DNA from: Metridium senile
Lineage: Eukaryota; Cnidaria; Anthozoa; Actiniaria; Metridiidae
Assembly (NCBI GenBank): GCA_949775045.1
Contig: OX459105.1
Span: 14,344,727 to 14,408,726, forward strand
DNA length: 64,000 nt
Direction of reading: 5' to 3'
Shown piece by piece: positions 14,501-23,013 of the stretch. Position 1 is the first letter of the stretch. Every line of letters starts with the position of its first letter. Both the position numbers and the translations under genes were made by a program. The notes beneath the pieces are model-generated. The model ran no database searches and was not told the origin of the DNA. It saw only the letters and a program-made list of their open reading frames with translations.

Positions 14501-17500
14501 TACAAATAAGCACAAAGATAGACAGCCAAATAAACTGGAGAGAGACAACAAACAATCAAATAGGCAAAAACAAACAAACAGACAAATAGGTCAAGATAAA
14601 CATAGACAGACAGACAGACAGAAAGTCACAGATAGAAGGGGTGAAAGGGAGAGTAAGAAACCGTAAAATATCTACAAAAAAAAAGCACAATTGCACCAAA
14701 ATTTGCTAAAAACCACAACCCTAAAATTGTAAAACTGTAAAACCACAGATATAAATTAAAAAAAACCTCTTACATCCCCCTCACATAGGCACAACCCTGT
14801 AGAGAGAGAGAAATTCAGCTGTTAGTAATATAATGTTATATTATAATATTAACTTACTGCTAGCAGATTGTAAAATGCTGTCATCCTCTGTGGCCAAAAA
14901 TAAGTTGCATTAGCTTAAGACATGATGACAAAGGAGTTCACAATAATAAAGACAATCCTTAAACAATAATACAACATGTACGTCTCTGTCAGATGCCTGA
15001 ATAATCCTAATATGCTTGAGCAAGTGGCAATAGTGATGATGTATACAGTCACTTGAAAAAAACATTGTCGCTGACCAATTCTACAACTATGCGACTAGCC
15101 CAAGAGGGATTATTAAAAAATTACTGAAGTAAAAATTAAAGTAAAAATTACTGAAGCAATATATTTTTAGCACTCATTATATAGAATATGCTGAAATATG
15201 GCGAGTACATGAATGAATGTGTGCCTTGACGTTCTGTGCAAAGAAATAAACCGTTGTATAGAGTGTGAAGATATCGACAAGTAAATAGCTACTTCTTCAG
15301 TTTTAATGCAGAGGATTTGTGTCATCCAATTCAATCGTCAGCGTATAGTAAATCTAATAGAAACAAGGCACTGAGAGCTCAAGATGTTGATAATATATGC
15401 AGCTAACTACTTCAGTGATTTCTACCCATACTCCTTTTAGGTCTAGGCACGTAGTTGCGAAGCCGGTCAGCGACAACGCTTTTTCAAATGACTGTATATT
15501 CAGTAATTGATTGAGGTCTAGCTACTCACGTTTAGGGAAGAATTCATCCCTGTTATCCAAGAGATCTTTGATCCTCACTGTTATCATTTTACCAGTACGC
15601 CTAAACAATGTACAACAATTGATTAATACTACCATAAGCTAATTCAATTAACGTTGCCATTGCAAAAAGGCCTTATTCCATTTCAACAACCTGAGTAATG
15701 CTGAACAATCATCTTCAGAAAACACTGTACAGCCAGGTGATCTCGCTTTGAAGCGCGCAAAGGATTGTTTGTCAAAACGAATAGTTCCAAAATGGCGCCT
15801 CGAGACAAAAACAATTTTGCTTACTTTTAGGCATTTGCGTTTTGTTTTTATTCTTTTTTATCCCTGATAGAGCAGCAGTGAACTTTTATTATCCAAGTAA
15901 CATAGAACTTTTTAATGTAAAATTAGTTTAAGGATGTATTTATCGAGGGTTAACATGGGAAACAACTCTCTCGAACGACGCCATCTTGGAACTGTTGGCG
16001 ATGCGAAAGAAATGCTTCTGATTGGCTTATACTAACTGGAAGTGCGCGCGCGAAATCACCTGGAGCTATTTCAAAAAACGTTGAATACTGAATAGTGCAT
16101 TCCAAGGCCAGAGGGCATTATGGGTTCCATTATCAATTTGATATAAATAATCTGATATTTACTTCCCACAACTAGCTCGTATATTGTTTAGAATGGAATG
16201 CACTAAGAATGAAATAATTATTATATATTTTACTTTAAACAATATTACTTGACCCAAAAATGAAATGCATTTTGGTCTTGCAATGCACTATTCAATATGC
16301 AGTATTCTATGTTTTTTTGAAATAATGTACATTGAAGACTACTAAATAAAAGTAGAGACTACTTGACAAAGATTTCTTTCAAAGAAACCTCTATCTAGAG
16401 CTACTCGTTGCTGCTCGAGCTCTCCCAGAACTTTGGATAAATAAATTAACTTCAAACTGGTTTTAAACCTGTTATAACCACTTTGAATTGCATCACATAT
16501 AATAAATTGATTGCCAAAACATGCTTATAATAGAATATCTAGCAGCTCGGAACAGAGGTTTATTTTCCTTCTCTTCTGGATGTGGGAAATAAGGCATTAA
16601 ATAAATAAATATTTTAAAACCATCACTCCCCGTTGGGGCTCTTCTGTGAGGTTCACTCACACTCACTACCACTACATTCAATATTTACAACAGTGACACA
16701 ACTCTGCTCACATGTTGATTTTTACAGAGGGAGGAAAACCGGATAACCCGGAGAAAAACCCTTGTGGCATGAGAGAGAACAACACATACATCAAACAAAC
16801 TCTATTCACTTGTCGCCAGAGCCGGGAATCGAACATGGGTTACAGTCTGTGGTGAAAGGCCAACGCTCTCACCGCTAGGCCACTCATGCCACACTATTTT
16901 CTATCAGGCAGGGTACTGAAGGAGTGTCCCATGTCAAATAAATGCAAATACAAGTACATTGTAAATGAGTGCATGACTAATGTACCTTCCAATAAAATTG
17001 CGTTGTCCTGGCTTAGGCTGTTGTTGTTCTTTGACCGGTTCGGTTACCTCTTTAGGTGAGTTGTTTTCATCTTCTTCTTCTTCTTCTTCCGAATCATCTA
17101 GAGTTAAATATTTTATAAAAGGAAAGAGCTTTAGAAATCAGCGCACAAAAATATATAAATTATTTTGTTCTATTTGATATGTACCTGGCATTGGGAAACA
17201 GTTTGCAATGTTCATGGATCTATTTAATTTAACTGATATCGCTTTACCAGTTCGTCTATAAATAAAAACAATATGTAACTTAACATTAGTACTTTACAAT
17301 ATTATATTATTCAATAATACCCCAAACATTTCATCACATTCCTCTACATAAAAATATATATACATATATGAAAAACATACAGTTTAACAAACAAAAAGAT
17401 GCATAAAATGTAAAAATAATGAATTGCAAAGTTGGAGGTATTTAAATCTACTTAGGCACCAAATTATAAATTATTATCTGCAGGGCTGCAAATAAGCGCC

Positions 17501-19406
17501 AGTCATCGGACAAATGTCCGATAAAAAGCAGAATTTGACTGGAAAATGACTGCTTCTGGTCGGACATTTGACCGATCAAATTTCGCTTAAAATAGTATGA
17601 ATAACGTATTTCTTTCTTTCTTTTTTATTATGTTCACTTAAAATTAATATTTTTGTCCGACCAGACTGGGTTTTTGACAGGTCAAACTTGCCCCTGGCCT
17701 GACAAATGACCAGCTTATAGAAAAAATTATTTGCAGACCTGTATCTGTAGTTGTTGTTTGTCACAAATAATATAGAAATAGAACTGTATGATACTTTGTG
17801 TATGAATGGATACTCCAGACTGTAGAAAATCCACTCCAGACTGTATTTGAACCAGTGACCTCTTGCATGCTGGCCTTGTGCTCTACTTTCCAAGCCACTG
17901 GGATCACAGAGGTGAGCATTAGGATTTAAATTAAGATTTTGACCTCACTCACTAATGGCTCCTGAACAGTAGAGTGCTCAGCTACATGTGAAAGGTCATT
18001 GGTTCAAAACCAGTCTGGGGCCAGTATTTTTAATCAAAAGTTGTGTCCATTTGCATATTATACATTCCTATTTCTTATGAATTATTCAATAACCTGTTTT
18101 TACAGTACTCTTACCTGCCCATGTATAATCGTGATCCATTTTTCTTAATTTTTTTCTGTGCATCTGATTGATTTATATTTGTCTCTGATGGCACATTATT
18201 CTGTTTTAATGGCACATTATTCTGTTTTAATGCACTCTCCATATCAGATCCCTAGCAAGAAAATAGTTATTTATTAATTTATTACCATTATTATTAGAGT
18301 GCAAACAATATAACCATGAAACACAAATACTAATTAGTCAAAAATTAGTAGAAATTAGTGAAAAATAGTCAAAGCGTGAATAGACTAAATTTAGTGTGCA
18401 CGTGCAATCAGCCAAGTGTCCTAGCTAGCGCACAATACGCATTTGCGGTTCAGTGATCACACTAAATTAACAATAGACTAATTTAGTGAAATTTAGCAAA
18501 ATTAGTTTTTGTTAATGTTTCAGGGTTATATTGTTTGCACTCTAAAGTGATATTTAATATTATAATAATCATAATCATTTATATTATTGTCAATGAAATA
18601 CCTATATTTCTTTGTTTCAAAAATTTGATATTTTCACATGAAAATGTTAACATGAAAATAACATGTTATTTTCACATATGAAAATTATTATCATCCCTAT
18701 GGTTACACAGCTTTACGGAAACTTCTTGTGTCAAAAACGTTTTCTTTTTCCCATGTAATATCCTCTATTTATAACACATATACGTTTTTATATTTTACAT
18801 TATTGGGTAAAAAAAATATATGGTAAAAAATATTTATGTAGTAAGAATGTAGGTTTTTGGACACCATGCACGGAGGATTGACACAACTTGACAGCCAGGC
18901 AGTCATTATCATCAGTATCTCCATAATTATTACTGTCACCATTACCACCATTGTTATCTTCATCATCAGAAGCATCATAATCATCATCATCATAATCATC
19001 ATCAATTTCACAATCAATAAAAATCAAACAATATATACTTTGGGCAGTAAATGCATCTGGATCTCTTCATATGGTAGCAAAAATATTGTGCCTGGATACA
19101 GTATTGAGAAATGTAGAAAGCTTCGCTACAGTTTCTAACCTATAAAGTCTAGGTCTACTGCTATATATATTGACAATTTCAACGTGAATGATGCACAAGC
19201 ACTAATCGTTGTATGCGAAATTTGAACACAATTTTTGCTTAAATAACTGCGCAGTTGTTACAGCAATTTACTCTAGAAACAAATATTGCTGTGAAACCTT
19301 TCTGCTATTTAAGCGTGCAGTCTATTAGCTCAAATCTAAGCCTTGCGAGAATAAAAACAACTTAGAAAAACAAGCTCACCTTGTCACCCGATAACGTGTC
19401 GGCCAT
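2508..19406 (-). CDS. CENPC: CENP-C, inner kinetochore protein, complete 14-exon gene (predicted 1857 aa)
   Basis: CENP-C links CENP-A nucleosomes to the outer kinetochore. Exons, 5' to 3' on the minus strand: 19406-19380, 18251-18115, 17255-17185, 17097-16986, 15600-15530, 14887-14858, 14211-13926, 13325-9058, 8696-8616, 7983-7922, 7710-7629, 6361-6186, 3786-3696, 2587-2508. All introns are GT-AG, the phases join, and the 5574 coding bases are divisible by three. The start is MADTLSGDK. Near residues 1642-1664 is the CENP-C motif (core KVPPLQYWKNERIKY), which contacts the histone acidic patch through its Arg and the H3 tail through Tyr-Trp. Exons 11-14 encode the C-terminal cupin dimerisation fold, with GQLILRPGAEKGKQHV, HVLTGQLDVTIHET and LYFVQIK. 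The protein is about twice the length of human CENP-C; the excess is the repetitive, charged eighth exon. Exon joins rest on splice and phase logic, not transcripts. Confidence 0.92.
2628..3197. repeat. (ATC)n-rich microsatellite, split by a MITE
   Basis: Simple catcat/cataat repeats at 2628-2714 and 3038-3197 in the last CENP-C intron. The block atctgcactatcatcataataattatcatc recurs three times in variant form. The MITE at 2715-3037 sits inside this tract. Short ORFs here are repeat translations. Confidence 0.75.
2715..3037. mobile_element. MITE family B, copy 1 (cagggttcgtgct ends)
   Basis: Ends are cagggttcgtgct and agcacgaaccctg, exact inverted repeats. The interior carries repeated aaggagttttcaagga words. 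A close copy with the same interior is at 5334-5630. It lies within the last CENP-C intron. Confidence 0.85.
3222..3639. mobile_element. MITE family A, copy 1, TA target duplication
   Basis: Terminal inverted repeats tacagtcatttgaaaaaa and ttttttcaaatgactgta are flanked by TA on both sides (3220-3221 and 3640-3641), as expected of a Tc1/mariner-type non-autonomous element. Inner TIR words gctgaccgg and ccggtcggc also pair. The copy at 15044-15496 shares the whole interior. It sits in the last CENP-C intron. Confidence 0.85.
3833..4148. mobile_element. MITE related to family B (cagggttcgta ends)
   Basis: Ends are cagggttcgtac and cttacgaaccctg. The arms carry opposed runs of ttccaaaacttt-like words. 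Same outermost end sequence as family B but a different interior. It lies in the CENP-C intron between exons 12 and 13. Confidence 0.75.
4200..5333. repeat. 1.1-kb minisatellite of aaatggataaatgaat / ggatgaatgaaa units
   Basis: An uninterrupted array of four-base-phased units (aatg, gata, gaat) arranged in mixed 8-16-base words. Because 4-base units read in all frames over 12 bases, the minus strand gives a long stop-free frame rich in Phe-Ile-His-Pro; this is a translation artefact, not a gene. The array lies in a CENP-C intron and is cut on its right by a family B MITE, beyond which the same repeat resumes for about 25 bases. Confidence 0.9.
5334..5630. mobile_element. MITE family B, copy 2
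   Basis: Left end catggttcgtact (one mismatch from the family end), right end agcacgaaccctg. The interior matches 2715-3037 throughout. Inserted into the minisatellite of the CENP-C intron. Confidence 0.85.
5680..5975. repeat. Inverted-repeat element around tctataactcaacag motifs
   Basis: A core palindrome spans roughly 5800-5955, pairing agagcacttgggaatttta with taaaattcccgcgtgctc around the loop tccgctacgcgtc. The word ctctataactcaacag occurs at both flanks. A shorter related stretch (gtgctttataactgaacagagcacgg) is near 53040. Non-coding, in a CENP-C intron. Confidence 0.65.
6025..6187. repeat. Two tandem 82-bp copies, each with TGACGTCA, at a CENP-C splice donor
   Basis: gacaagtacag begins at 6025 and again at 6107. 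Both copies end in gatgacgtcacaacata. The second copy runs into the donor of CENP-C exon 12 (exon ends at 6186), so the first bases of that intron belong to the repeat. TGACGTCA is the CRE consensus; whether it acts here is unknown. Confidence 0.75.
6420..7620. repeat. (ATC)n tract with a 126-133-bp higher-order tandem repeat
   Basis: Mixed atc/cat trinucleotides fill this CENP-C intron. From about 7017 to 7577 a longer unit is repeated about four times: taatgctatcatc occurs at 7051, 7184, 7314 and 7440, each followed by the same order of landmarks. Asp- and Ile-rich ORFs on either strand here are repeat translations. Confidence 0.85.
8180..8415. mobile_element. Hairpin MITE (gtgggcacc ends)
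   Basis: The left arm includes cacaaaaccgtgggcacc and ttgttcgttgaacaactc; the right arm has their reverse complements at about 8330-8405. A short loop separates the arms. It lies in the CENP-C intron between exons 9 and 10. Confidence 0.8.
8781..9045. repeat. Tetranucleotide (gaat/ggat) repeat next to the big CENP-C exon
   Basis: Runs of gaatgaatgaatggat-like units start just downstream of the donor at 9057. The open frame of the large CENP-C exon continues into this tract by chance, adding an intronic Ser-Ile-His-rich tail that should not be annotated as protein. Confidence 0.75.
9059..9136 (-). other. CENPC: CENP-C signature motif (nucleosome binding)
   Basis: The last 26 codons of exon 8 read RRSKRTKVPPLQYWKNER followed by IKYERRQS. 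This matches the vertebrate CENP-C motif in its basic N-terminal part, the conserved Pro-Leu, the Tyr-Trp pair and the Glu-Arg-Ile-x-Tyr ending. Exon 9 continues with GWHIGGIEHV, corresponding to the segment after the motif in other CENP-C proteins. This is the decisive diagnostic for the gene. Confidence 0.95.
11100..11390 (-). repeat. CENPC: Coding repeat in CENP-C: two acidic 138-bp copies
   Basis: The block KDASKMSGDV through SRRETVNDD is followed by an Asp run, and occurs twice; ccagacatct is at 11211 and 11349, 138 bases (46 codons) apart. Between and after the copies are long Asp/Ser tracts encoded by atc-type trinucleotides on the plus strand. In-frame expansion, likely disordered. 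Confidence 0.85.
11390..12140 (-). repeat. CENPC: Coding minisatellite in CENP-C: 159-bp (53-aa) unit, about five copies
   Basis: The landmark cgtgcaccat occurs at 11511, 11670, 11829 and 11988, exactly 159 bases apart. Each unit encodes HGARSS, then NTTLNSTKGRKS or a variant, then SRKSTKADEDTT and an acidic stretch. The exact multiple of three keeps the frame. Each unit carries several Ser/Thr next to basic residues. A fifth, diverged copy adjoins at the N-terminal side. Confidence 0.9.
13000..13215 (-). repeat. CENPC: Coding repeat in CENP-C: 93-bp (31-aa) unit, two to three copies
   Basis: ggctttttgacttg occurs at 13048 and 13141, 93 bases apart. Each unit encodes an acidic DDDDADD block, then VVTINKSKSRQSSKS and a Lys-rich end. 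A partial third copy follows. Confidence 0.85.
13340..13925. repeat. CENP-C intron with MITE-like and atg/atc repeats
   Basis: The stretch ggccgatttacacggcacga with later tacgacttg words (13400-13575) looks like a decayed inverted-repeat element. From about 13610 to 13920 the intron is gatgat/ataata microsatellite. No gene is seen. Confidence 0.5.
14400..14650. repeat. Degenerate gacagaca / atagacaa simple repeat
   Basis: Short imperfect units of acagacag, atagacag and aaacaaac fill this part of a CENP-C intron, followed by A-rich sequence. Nothing coding. Confidence 0.6.
15044..15496. mobile_element. MITE family A, copy 2, TA target duplication
   Basis: Ends tacagtcacttgaaaaaa and tttttcaaatgactgta are flanked by TA at 15042-15043 and 15497-15498. 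Interior matches 3222-3639 with a small internal duplication (actgaagtaaaaatta). Located just downstream of CENP-C exon 5, in its intron. Confidence 0.85.
16069..16325. mobile_element. Inverted-repeat element (ttcaaaaaacgttgaatac ends)
   Basis: Left ttcaaaaaacgttgaatac, gaatagtgcattccaaggc; right gcaatgcactattc, gtattctatgtttttttgaa. A half copy with tttcggccttggaatgaac is near 40100-40155. In a CENP-C intron. Confidence 0.7.
16610..16893 (-). mobile_element. tRNA-derived SINE
   Basis: Read on the minus strand, the head has an A-box-like tggcctagcggtgagag and a B-box-like tgttcgattccc with tRNA-like spacing, as in a Ser-tRNA-type pol III promoter. It is followed by ttctccgggttatccggttt and a body ending in AT-rich sequence. 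Part of its tail recurs near 27600-27660. It is a retroposon in a CENP-C intron, not a functional tRNA, because the acceptor-stem pairing is not kept. Confidence 0.75.
17480..17745. mobile_element. Probable MITE with gctgcaaataagc ends
   Basis: gggctgcaaataagcgccagtcat at the left pairs loosely with atgaccagcttatagaaaa and ttatttgcagacctg at the right; cggacaaatgtccg and ggtcggacatttg are inner words. Diverged. CENP-C intron. Confidence 0.5.
17790..18025. mobile_element. Two short tRNA-like SINE heads in opposite orientation
   Basis: On the minus strand at about 17840-17912: ggcttggaaagtagagc then ggtcactggttcaaatac. On the plus strand at 17960-18025: cagtagagtgctcagc then ggtcattggttcaaaacc. 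Both have A-box/B-box-like spacing typical of tRNA-derived SINE heads. CENP-C intron. Confidence 0.5.
18295..18545. mobile_element. MITE family E (tagagtgcaaacaat ends)
   Basis: Ends tagagtgcaaacaatataac and gttatattgtttgcactcta are inverted repeats; catgaaacacaaatactaat follows inside. Related end sequences occur at 36771-37134, 37988-38140 and 47580-47706. CENP-C intron. Confidence 0.8.
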
Positions 19407-20376
19407 TTTGAATATCTTCTACAGCTGAAACCTCCACAAATCCGTTTATGATCATAAATACAATACTATAAGGATACGAATATTAATATAAGTATGCGAA
19501 CTCCAAAAAAATTGGTATAAAAGTAGCTATTTTTTGAGTCAAACGTTCAACTTGTTTGAAATGTTGTGAACGTTTAGTTTTGGCGCTCTTTACCCAACAT
19601 GCATTGCGTGTTTTGAGAAGCAACACCGCTGAGATTGATGCGGGCTCATTGTTATCGAATCATCAAAACATTTTGGTAAGTTTGTACTTTGTAAACTATA
19701 TTATATTTGTTTTGTATTTTATATGGCATTTTTTATGATTTTTAGAGTATCCCAGTGTAAAGTAACTTATAAAAAGCTTTACTTAACTGTCTTTCAATGT
19801 AAATCAGCTGATTTGTAAAATAGAATAGCTGTGCTTTTGATCAATGTTTATTTGAAGGTTGCATAATATAAACTTGGGATACCATTTTACGATTAAACTA
19901 ATTGTAATTTATTATATAGACGATCAACTGTAGATATCCTCTATTTATTATATTATTATTGGAATTATGATGTTTTTATTATGGTTTTAATATTAGGACA
20001 TAATTATTTCAATCTTTTAAAATTTGTTACTTAGCCTGGTTTTCACTAGCGACGCAACGCAAGTGCAAACGCAAGGGTTAATTTCATAGTGAAAACGAGA
20101 CGTGAATAAGCGCAAACATATTACTATTTACTTGTGTCACGCGCAAGCACAAGCGCAAACGCAAGAAAAAAGGAAATTTTTTGATATCTTGCTCATTGCA
20201 CTTGCGTTATCACTGCGTCAAACGGTTTTTCACGACGAAATAAGGTCTCTTCCCGGGGGTCTCTTGCGCTTGTGCTTGCGTTTGCGTCGCTAGTGAAAAC
20301 CAGGCTTTACTTTTCACAAATAAGCGTGGTATTAAAAGTGTTGTTTATCAAATTTCAGTTCATTTAAGCTATCATT
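19407..20376. promoter_or_regulatory. Head-to-head intergenic region of CENPC and the steroid reductase; candidate divergent promoter
   Basis: 970 bases separate the two start codons. For the plus-strand gene a 5' UTR intron is plausible: donor ttttg/gtaagtttg after 19675 and acceptor aaatttcag before 20359, which would place its first exon within about 250 bases of the CENP-C start. A family D MITE occupies 20033-20306, inside that putative intron. No clear TATA box was identified. Confidence 0.5.
20033..20306. mobile_element. MITE family D, copy 2
   Basis: Ends agcctggttttcactagcg and cgctagtgaaaaccaggct are exact inverted repeats, flanked on both sides by ttactt, a possible 6-base target duplication. 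The interior has the gcaagcgcaaacgcaag words of copy 1 at 2086-2356. Confidence 0.85.
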
Positions 20377-21231
20377 ATGTTATTGGCCTTGCCTTGGAGT
20401 GCATTTAAAGACGACATTACTCACTTCTGGGTTCATTATGGACTGTGTATACTGGGATTTCTACTTGCTGTGATATCTTTTATCACACAGTTAGCTAAAC
20501 CAGCACCCTACGGCCGACATGCTACGCAGGACACAAACTGGGGTCCAATGGTAAATCAACGAATAGCCCATACATTATCTGATGGCCCAACTGGTGTTAT
20601 TATTTTCACACTGGTATTCTTCCTTTACGGCAATCAGAGAGAATACACCAATATTGTTCTGTTGGTGATGTGGATATGCCATTATGTTCATCGTGGTTTT
20701 ATACATCCATGGATAATGAACTATAGTAGTGCTACCACTCCGATAGGAATCCCTCTTGCTGGACTATTCCCAAACCTACTTTATTGCTACCTTAATGCTG
20801 ACTGGATCGGCTCGGCTCGCTACTCTAACAAATACTACTTAGATCCTAGATTCATTATTGGTGTAATCCTTTTTGTGTGTGGTTTTGTTATTAATCGAGT
20901 TGCTGATTTCAAACTTAAAAATCTGCGCTCACAAGCTAAAAAGAATGATACGCCACAAAGTGATCAAACACCTCTAGATTCAGAGACAAAAGGACACTAC
21001 TTAATCCCTCAAGGATGTCTTTTTAATCTGGTTTCTTGTCCTAATTACTTTGGTGAAATGATTGAGTGGTTTGGTTGGGTCATGGCTACCTGGTCTGCTG
21101 CTGGTCTGGTCTGGTTTTTGTTTGGATGTGCAACTTTCTTCCCTCGTGCTAAACAACACCATAAGTGGTACAAGGGAACGTTTACAAACTATCCATCGGA
21201 AAGGAGGGCTCTCATTCCATTTGTTTATTGA
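20377..21231 (+). CDS. SRD5A1: 3-oxo-5-alpha-steroid 4-dehydrogenase (SRD5A1/2 family), intronless ORF
   Basis: The family reduces the delta-4,5 bond of 3-oxo steroids with NADPH in the ER membrane. The 284-residue protein is multi-spanning, with family blocks in order: CHYVHRGFIHPWIMN, YLDPRFIIGVILF, then NYFGEMIEWFGW at about residues 223-234 (the Glu matches the catalytic-site Glu of mammalian enzymes), and the C-terminal AKQHHKWYKGTF...YPSERRALIPFVY. It is some 25 residues longer than human SRD5A1; most of the extra is a hydrophilic loop (KKNDTPQSDQTPLDSETK) before GHYLIPQGCLF. The ATG is the first in frame after a possible 5' UTR acceptor. The whole ORF lacks introns, unlike mammalian genes with five exons and unlike the neighbours here. 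Confidence 0.95.
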   Translation: MLLALPWSAFKDDITHFWVHYGLCILGFLLAVISFITQLAKPAPYGRHATQDTNWGPMVNQRIAHTLSDGPTGVIIFTLVFFLYGNQREYTNIVLLVMWICHYVHRGFIHPWIMNYSSATTPIGIPLAGLFPNLLYCYLNADWIGSARYSNKYYLDPRFIIGVILFVCGFVINRVADFKLKNLRSQAKKNDTPQSDQTPLDSETKGHYLIPQGCLFNLVSCPNYFGEMIEWFGWVMATWSAAGLVWFLFGCATFFPRAKQHHKWYKGTFTNYPSERRALIPFVY

Positions 21232-22744
21232 AATATAAAATTGTTATCAACTGTAATTGAGATTGATAAGTGATTTACCCTGGTCACCAGAGGCTTGACT
21301 TAGTCTCTCCCTGCTACGCGGCTCAAAATATGTGACAGGGAGAGTATAGTCAAGCCTTTGGTAACCAAGCCTCTGGTAACCACTGTATAATTATATATGA
21401 ATAGACTCAAATTCGAAAATCTGCATCCAGATGGGATTGAAATCCACAAGGAAATCTTCATTTATATGGCAAGATGTATTCATTTTTTATTTTCATTTCA
21501 AATATAATATTTTAAGTACAGTCAACTTTCAGAGCACAAACCTTAAAGCCATGTAATCAGATCAACATAGAATGATTACTACCTATTAATTTTTGTTTTG
21601 ATGATTTAGTCACCATCAAGGAAAAAGAAATACCAAACCAACACAAAGAAATAATACATCATTATATAGGCTAGGCCTATAGAGGGATTTCATGATAGCT
21701 ATATTTGTGGGCAAGTATACAAAAGAAAGTTTTTGATTTCAAAGCTAAGGATTTCAGTTTCCTTGAGAGAAAAGCTCCATTGTTTTGACCACAAACATGG
21801 CTGCCATGAAACCCCTCTCTTCGTTGCTCAGCAAACAGGATATACCTCATTGCAACTTTACTTGTCTTTCATTGTGACTGATAGACCAAATCAGAATATG
21901 GCAGCCTATTGTTCTTGACTGACTAGCCTCATATTCACATTGGACAACAAGTTTTCACATGTATGCAAGCTAGCCATTCAAGAACAATTTTTATTCAAAT
22001 TCTTTGCCATTTTTTGATTCGGTGTATAGCCACTAAACATGACTAAACAACTATTAGGTAGAAACTTAATTCTATTCTGTTTTTGGATATAGTGATTGCA
22101 CTCTATAGTCAGTGTTAAATTTTGTTCAAGTCAGTAAAACTGGATTTGTTTTGAAGTCTATTCATCAGTCCTCATGTGATTCATCAAATCCATGGTTGAA
22201 TGGTATGCTGTGAAATAAAATATAGGCAATTAATTGACTACTGTACACTGAGTTATTTGATTGCTTTCTTAAATTGTTCATTAATTATTTTAATATCAAC
22301 AGTAAGAGATCTTAGATTGTAGATTATTTAACAAAAGGCGTATTTGCACAGGGAAGGAATCAGCCTACTATGCAGCCACTCCTTTGAGACTCAAAGGAGC
22401 GGCTGCATAGGAGGCTAGGGAGGGATAGCCTTTATTCAGAGTAAATTCAAATGTACTTTTTAGTGTTACTGTGTGACTCGCCATACCGTACTCACTTACA
22501 AAAACTTTTGATAATTTTTGACATTATTTTGACATTTTACAATCTCAATGGACCAATCAGGTACAAGTTTATATCGACAGGCGGAGACTTTTATAGAAAC
22601 TTTGATGTCTGTAATTGGTAATTGAGGTGAAATAATGTCCAAAAATATTTTTACAACAAATCGAGGATTAGCTGGCCTGTACAAATGCGCCTTTTCTCAA
22701 ATAGAATAGTTGTAGTTAGATAACATGGAACTGGAGTATTGAGT
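21232..22744. other. 3' flank of the reductase with two small inverted repeats
   Basis: Contains a hairpin at about 21277-21394 (tggtcaccagaggcttgact against caagcctttggtaaccaagc) and another at 22355-22425 (ctatgcagccactcctttga against tcaaaggagcggctgcatag). A possible polyadenylation signal aataaa is near 22213. No gene seen. Confidence 0.5.
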
Positions 22745-23008
22745 ATATACACATGTTTCAAAGATCGTAGTCGCAATCAAAGCTAAAGTAAACACTCTGA
22801 AGCCTGCAAAGGATGTACTTGTACATGTTGTACGTGTTTGTGTTTTATGAACATAACAAATTGTTGCAGGGGAAGATTATGAAACAAATATTTCTTACAA
22901 AGCGTGTAATGAATCACACATTCAGTTCATATTACTGACATCCTTTGCAGGCTTCAGAGTATTGCCTGTAGCTTCGGCTGCGACAACGATTTTTGAAATA
23001 GTTGTATA
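22745..23008. mobile_element. MITE family C, copy 2
   Basis: Pairs aagcctgcaaaggatgt with acatcctttgcaggctt and carries the right-end cgacaacgatttttgaaata. Ends six bases before the stop codon of the ApeC receptor gene, so it forms its immediate 3' flank. Confidence 0.8.
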
Positions 23009-23013
23009 GATAC

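Larger units (their letters stand above)
15530..18251 (-). other. CENPC: Duplicated exon pair in the CENP-C N-terminal region
   Basis: Exons 3 (17255-17185) and 5 (15600-15530) are both exactly 71 nt, both enter after two bases of a codon and leave after one. They encode RRTGKAISVKLNRSMN and RRTGKMITVRIKDLLDN, each continuing to a CFPMP/EFFPK end. The preceding exons 2 and 4 end in GSRLYMGR and QRNFIGR. The order basic patch, R-R, hydrophobic, then FP resembles the N-terminal Mis12-complex-binding stretch of CENP-C, so this may be two binding modules; that functional reading is inference. Confidence 0.75.

Noticed and set aside
16820..16893. tRNA gene on the minus strand
   Set aside because: A- and B-box-like words are present but the cloverleaf stems do not pair; it is the head of a SINE.
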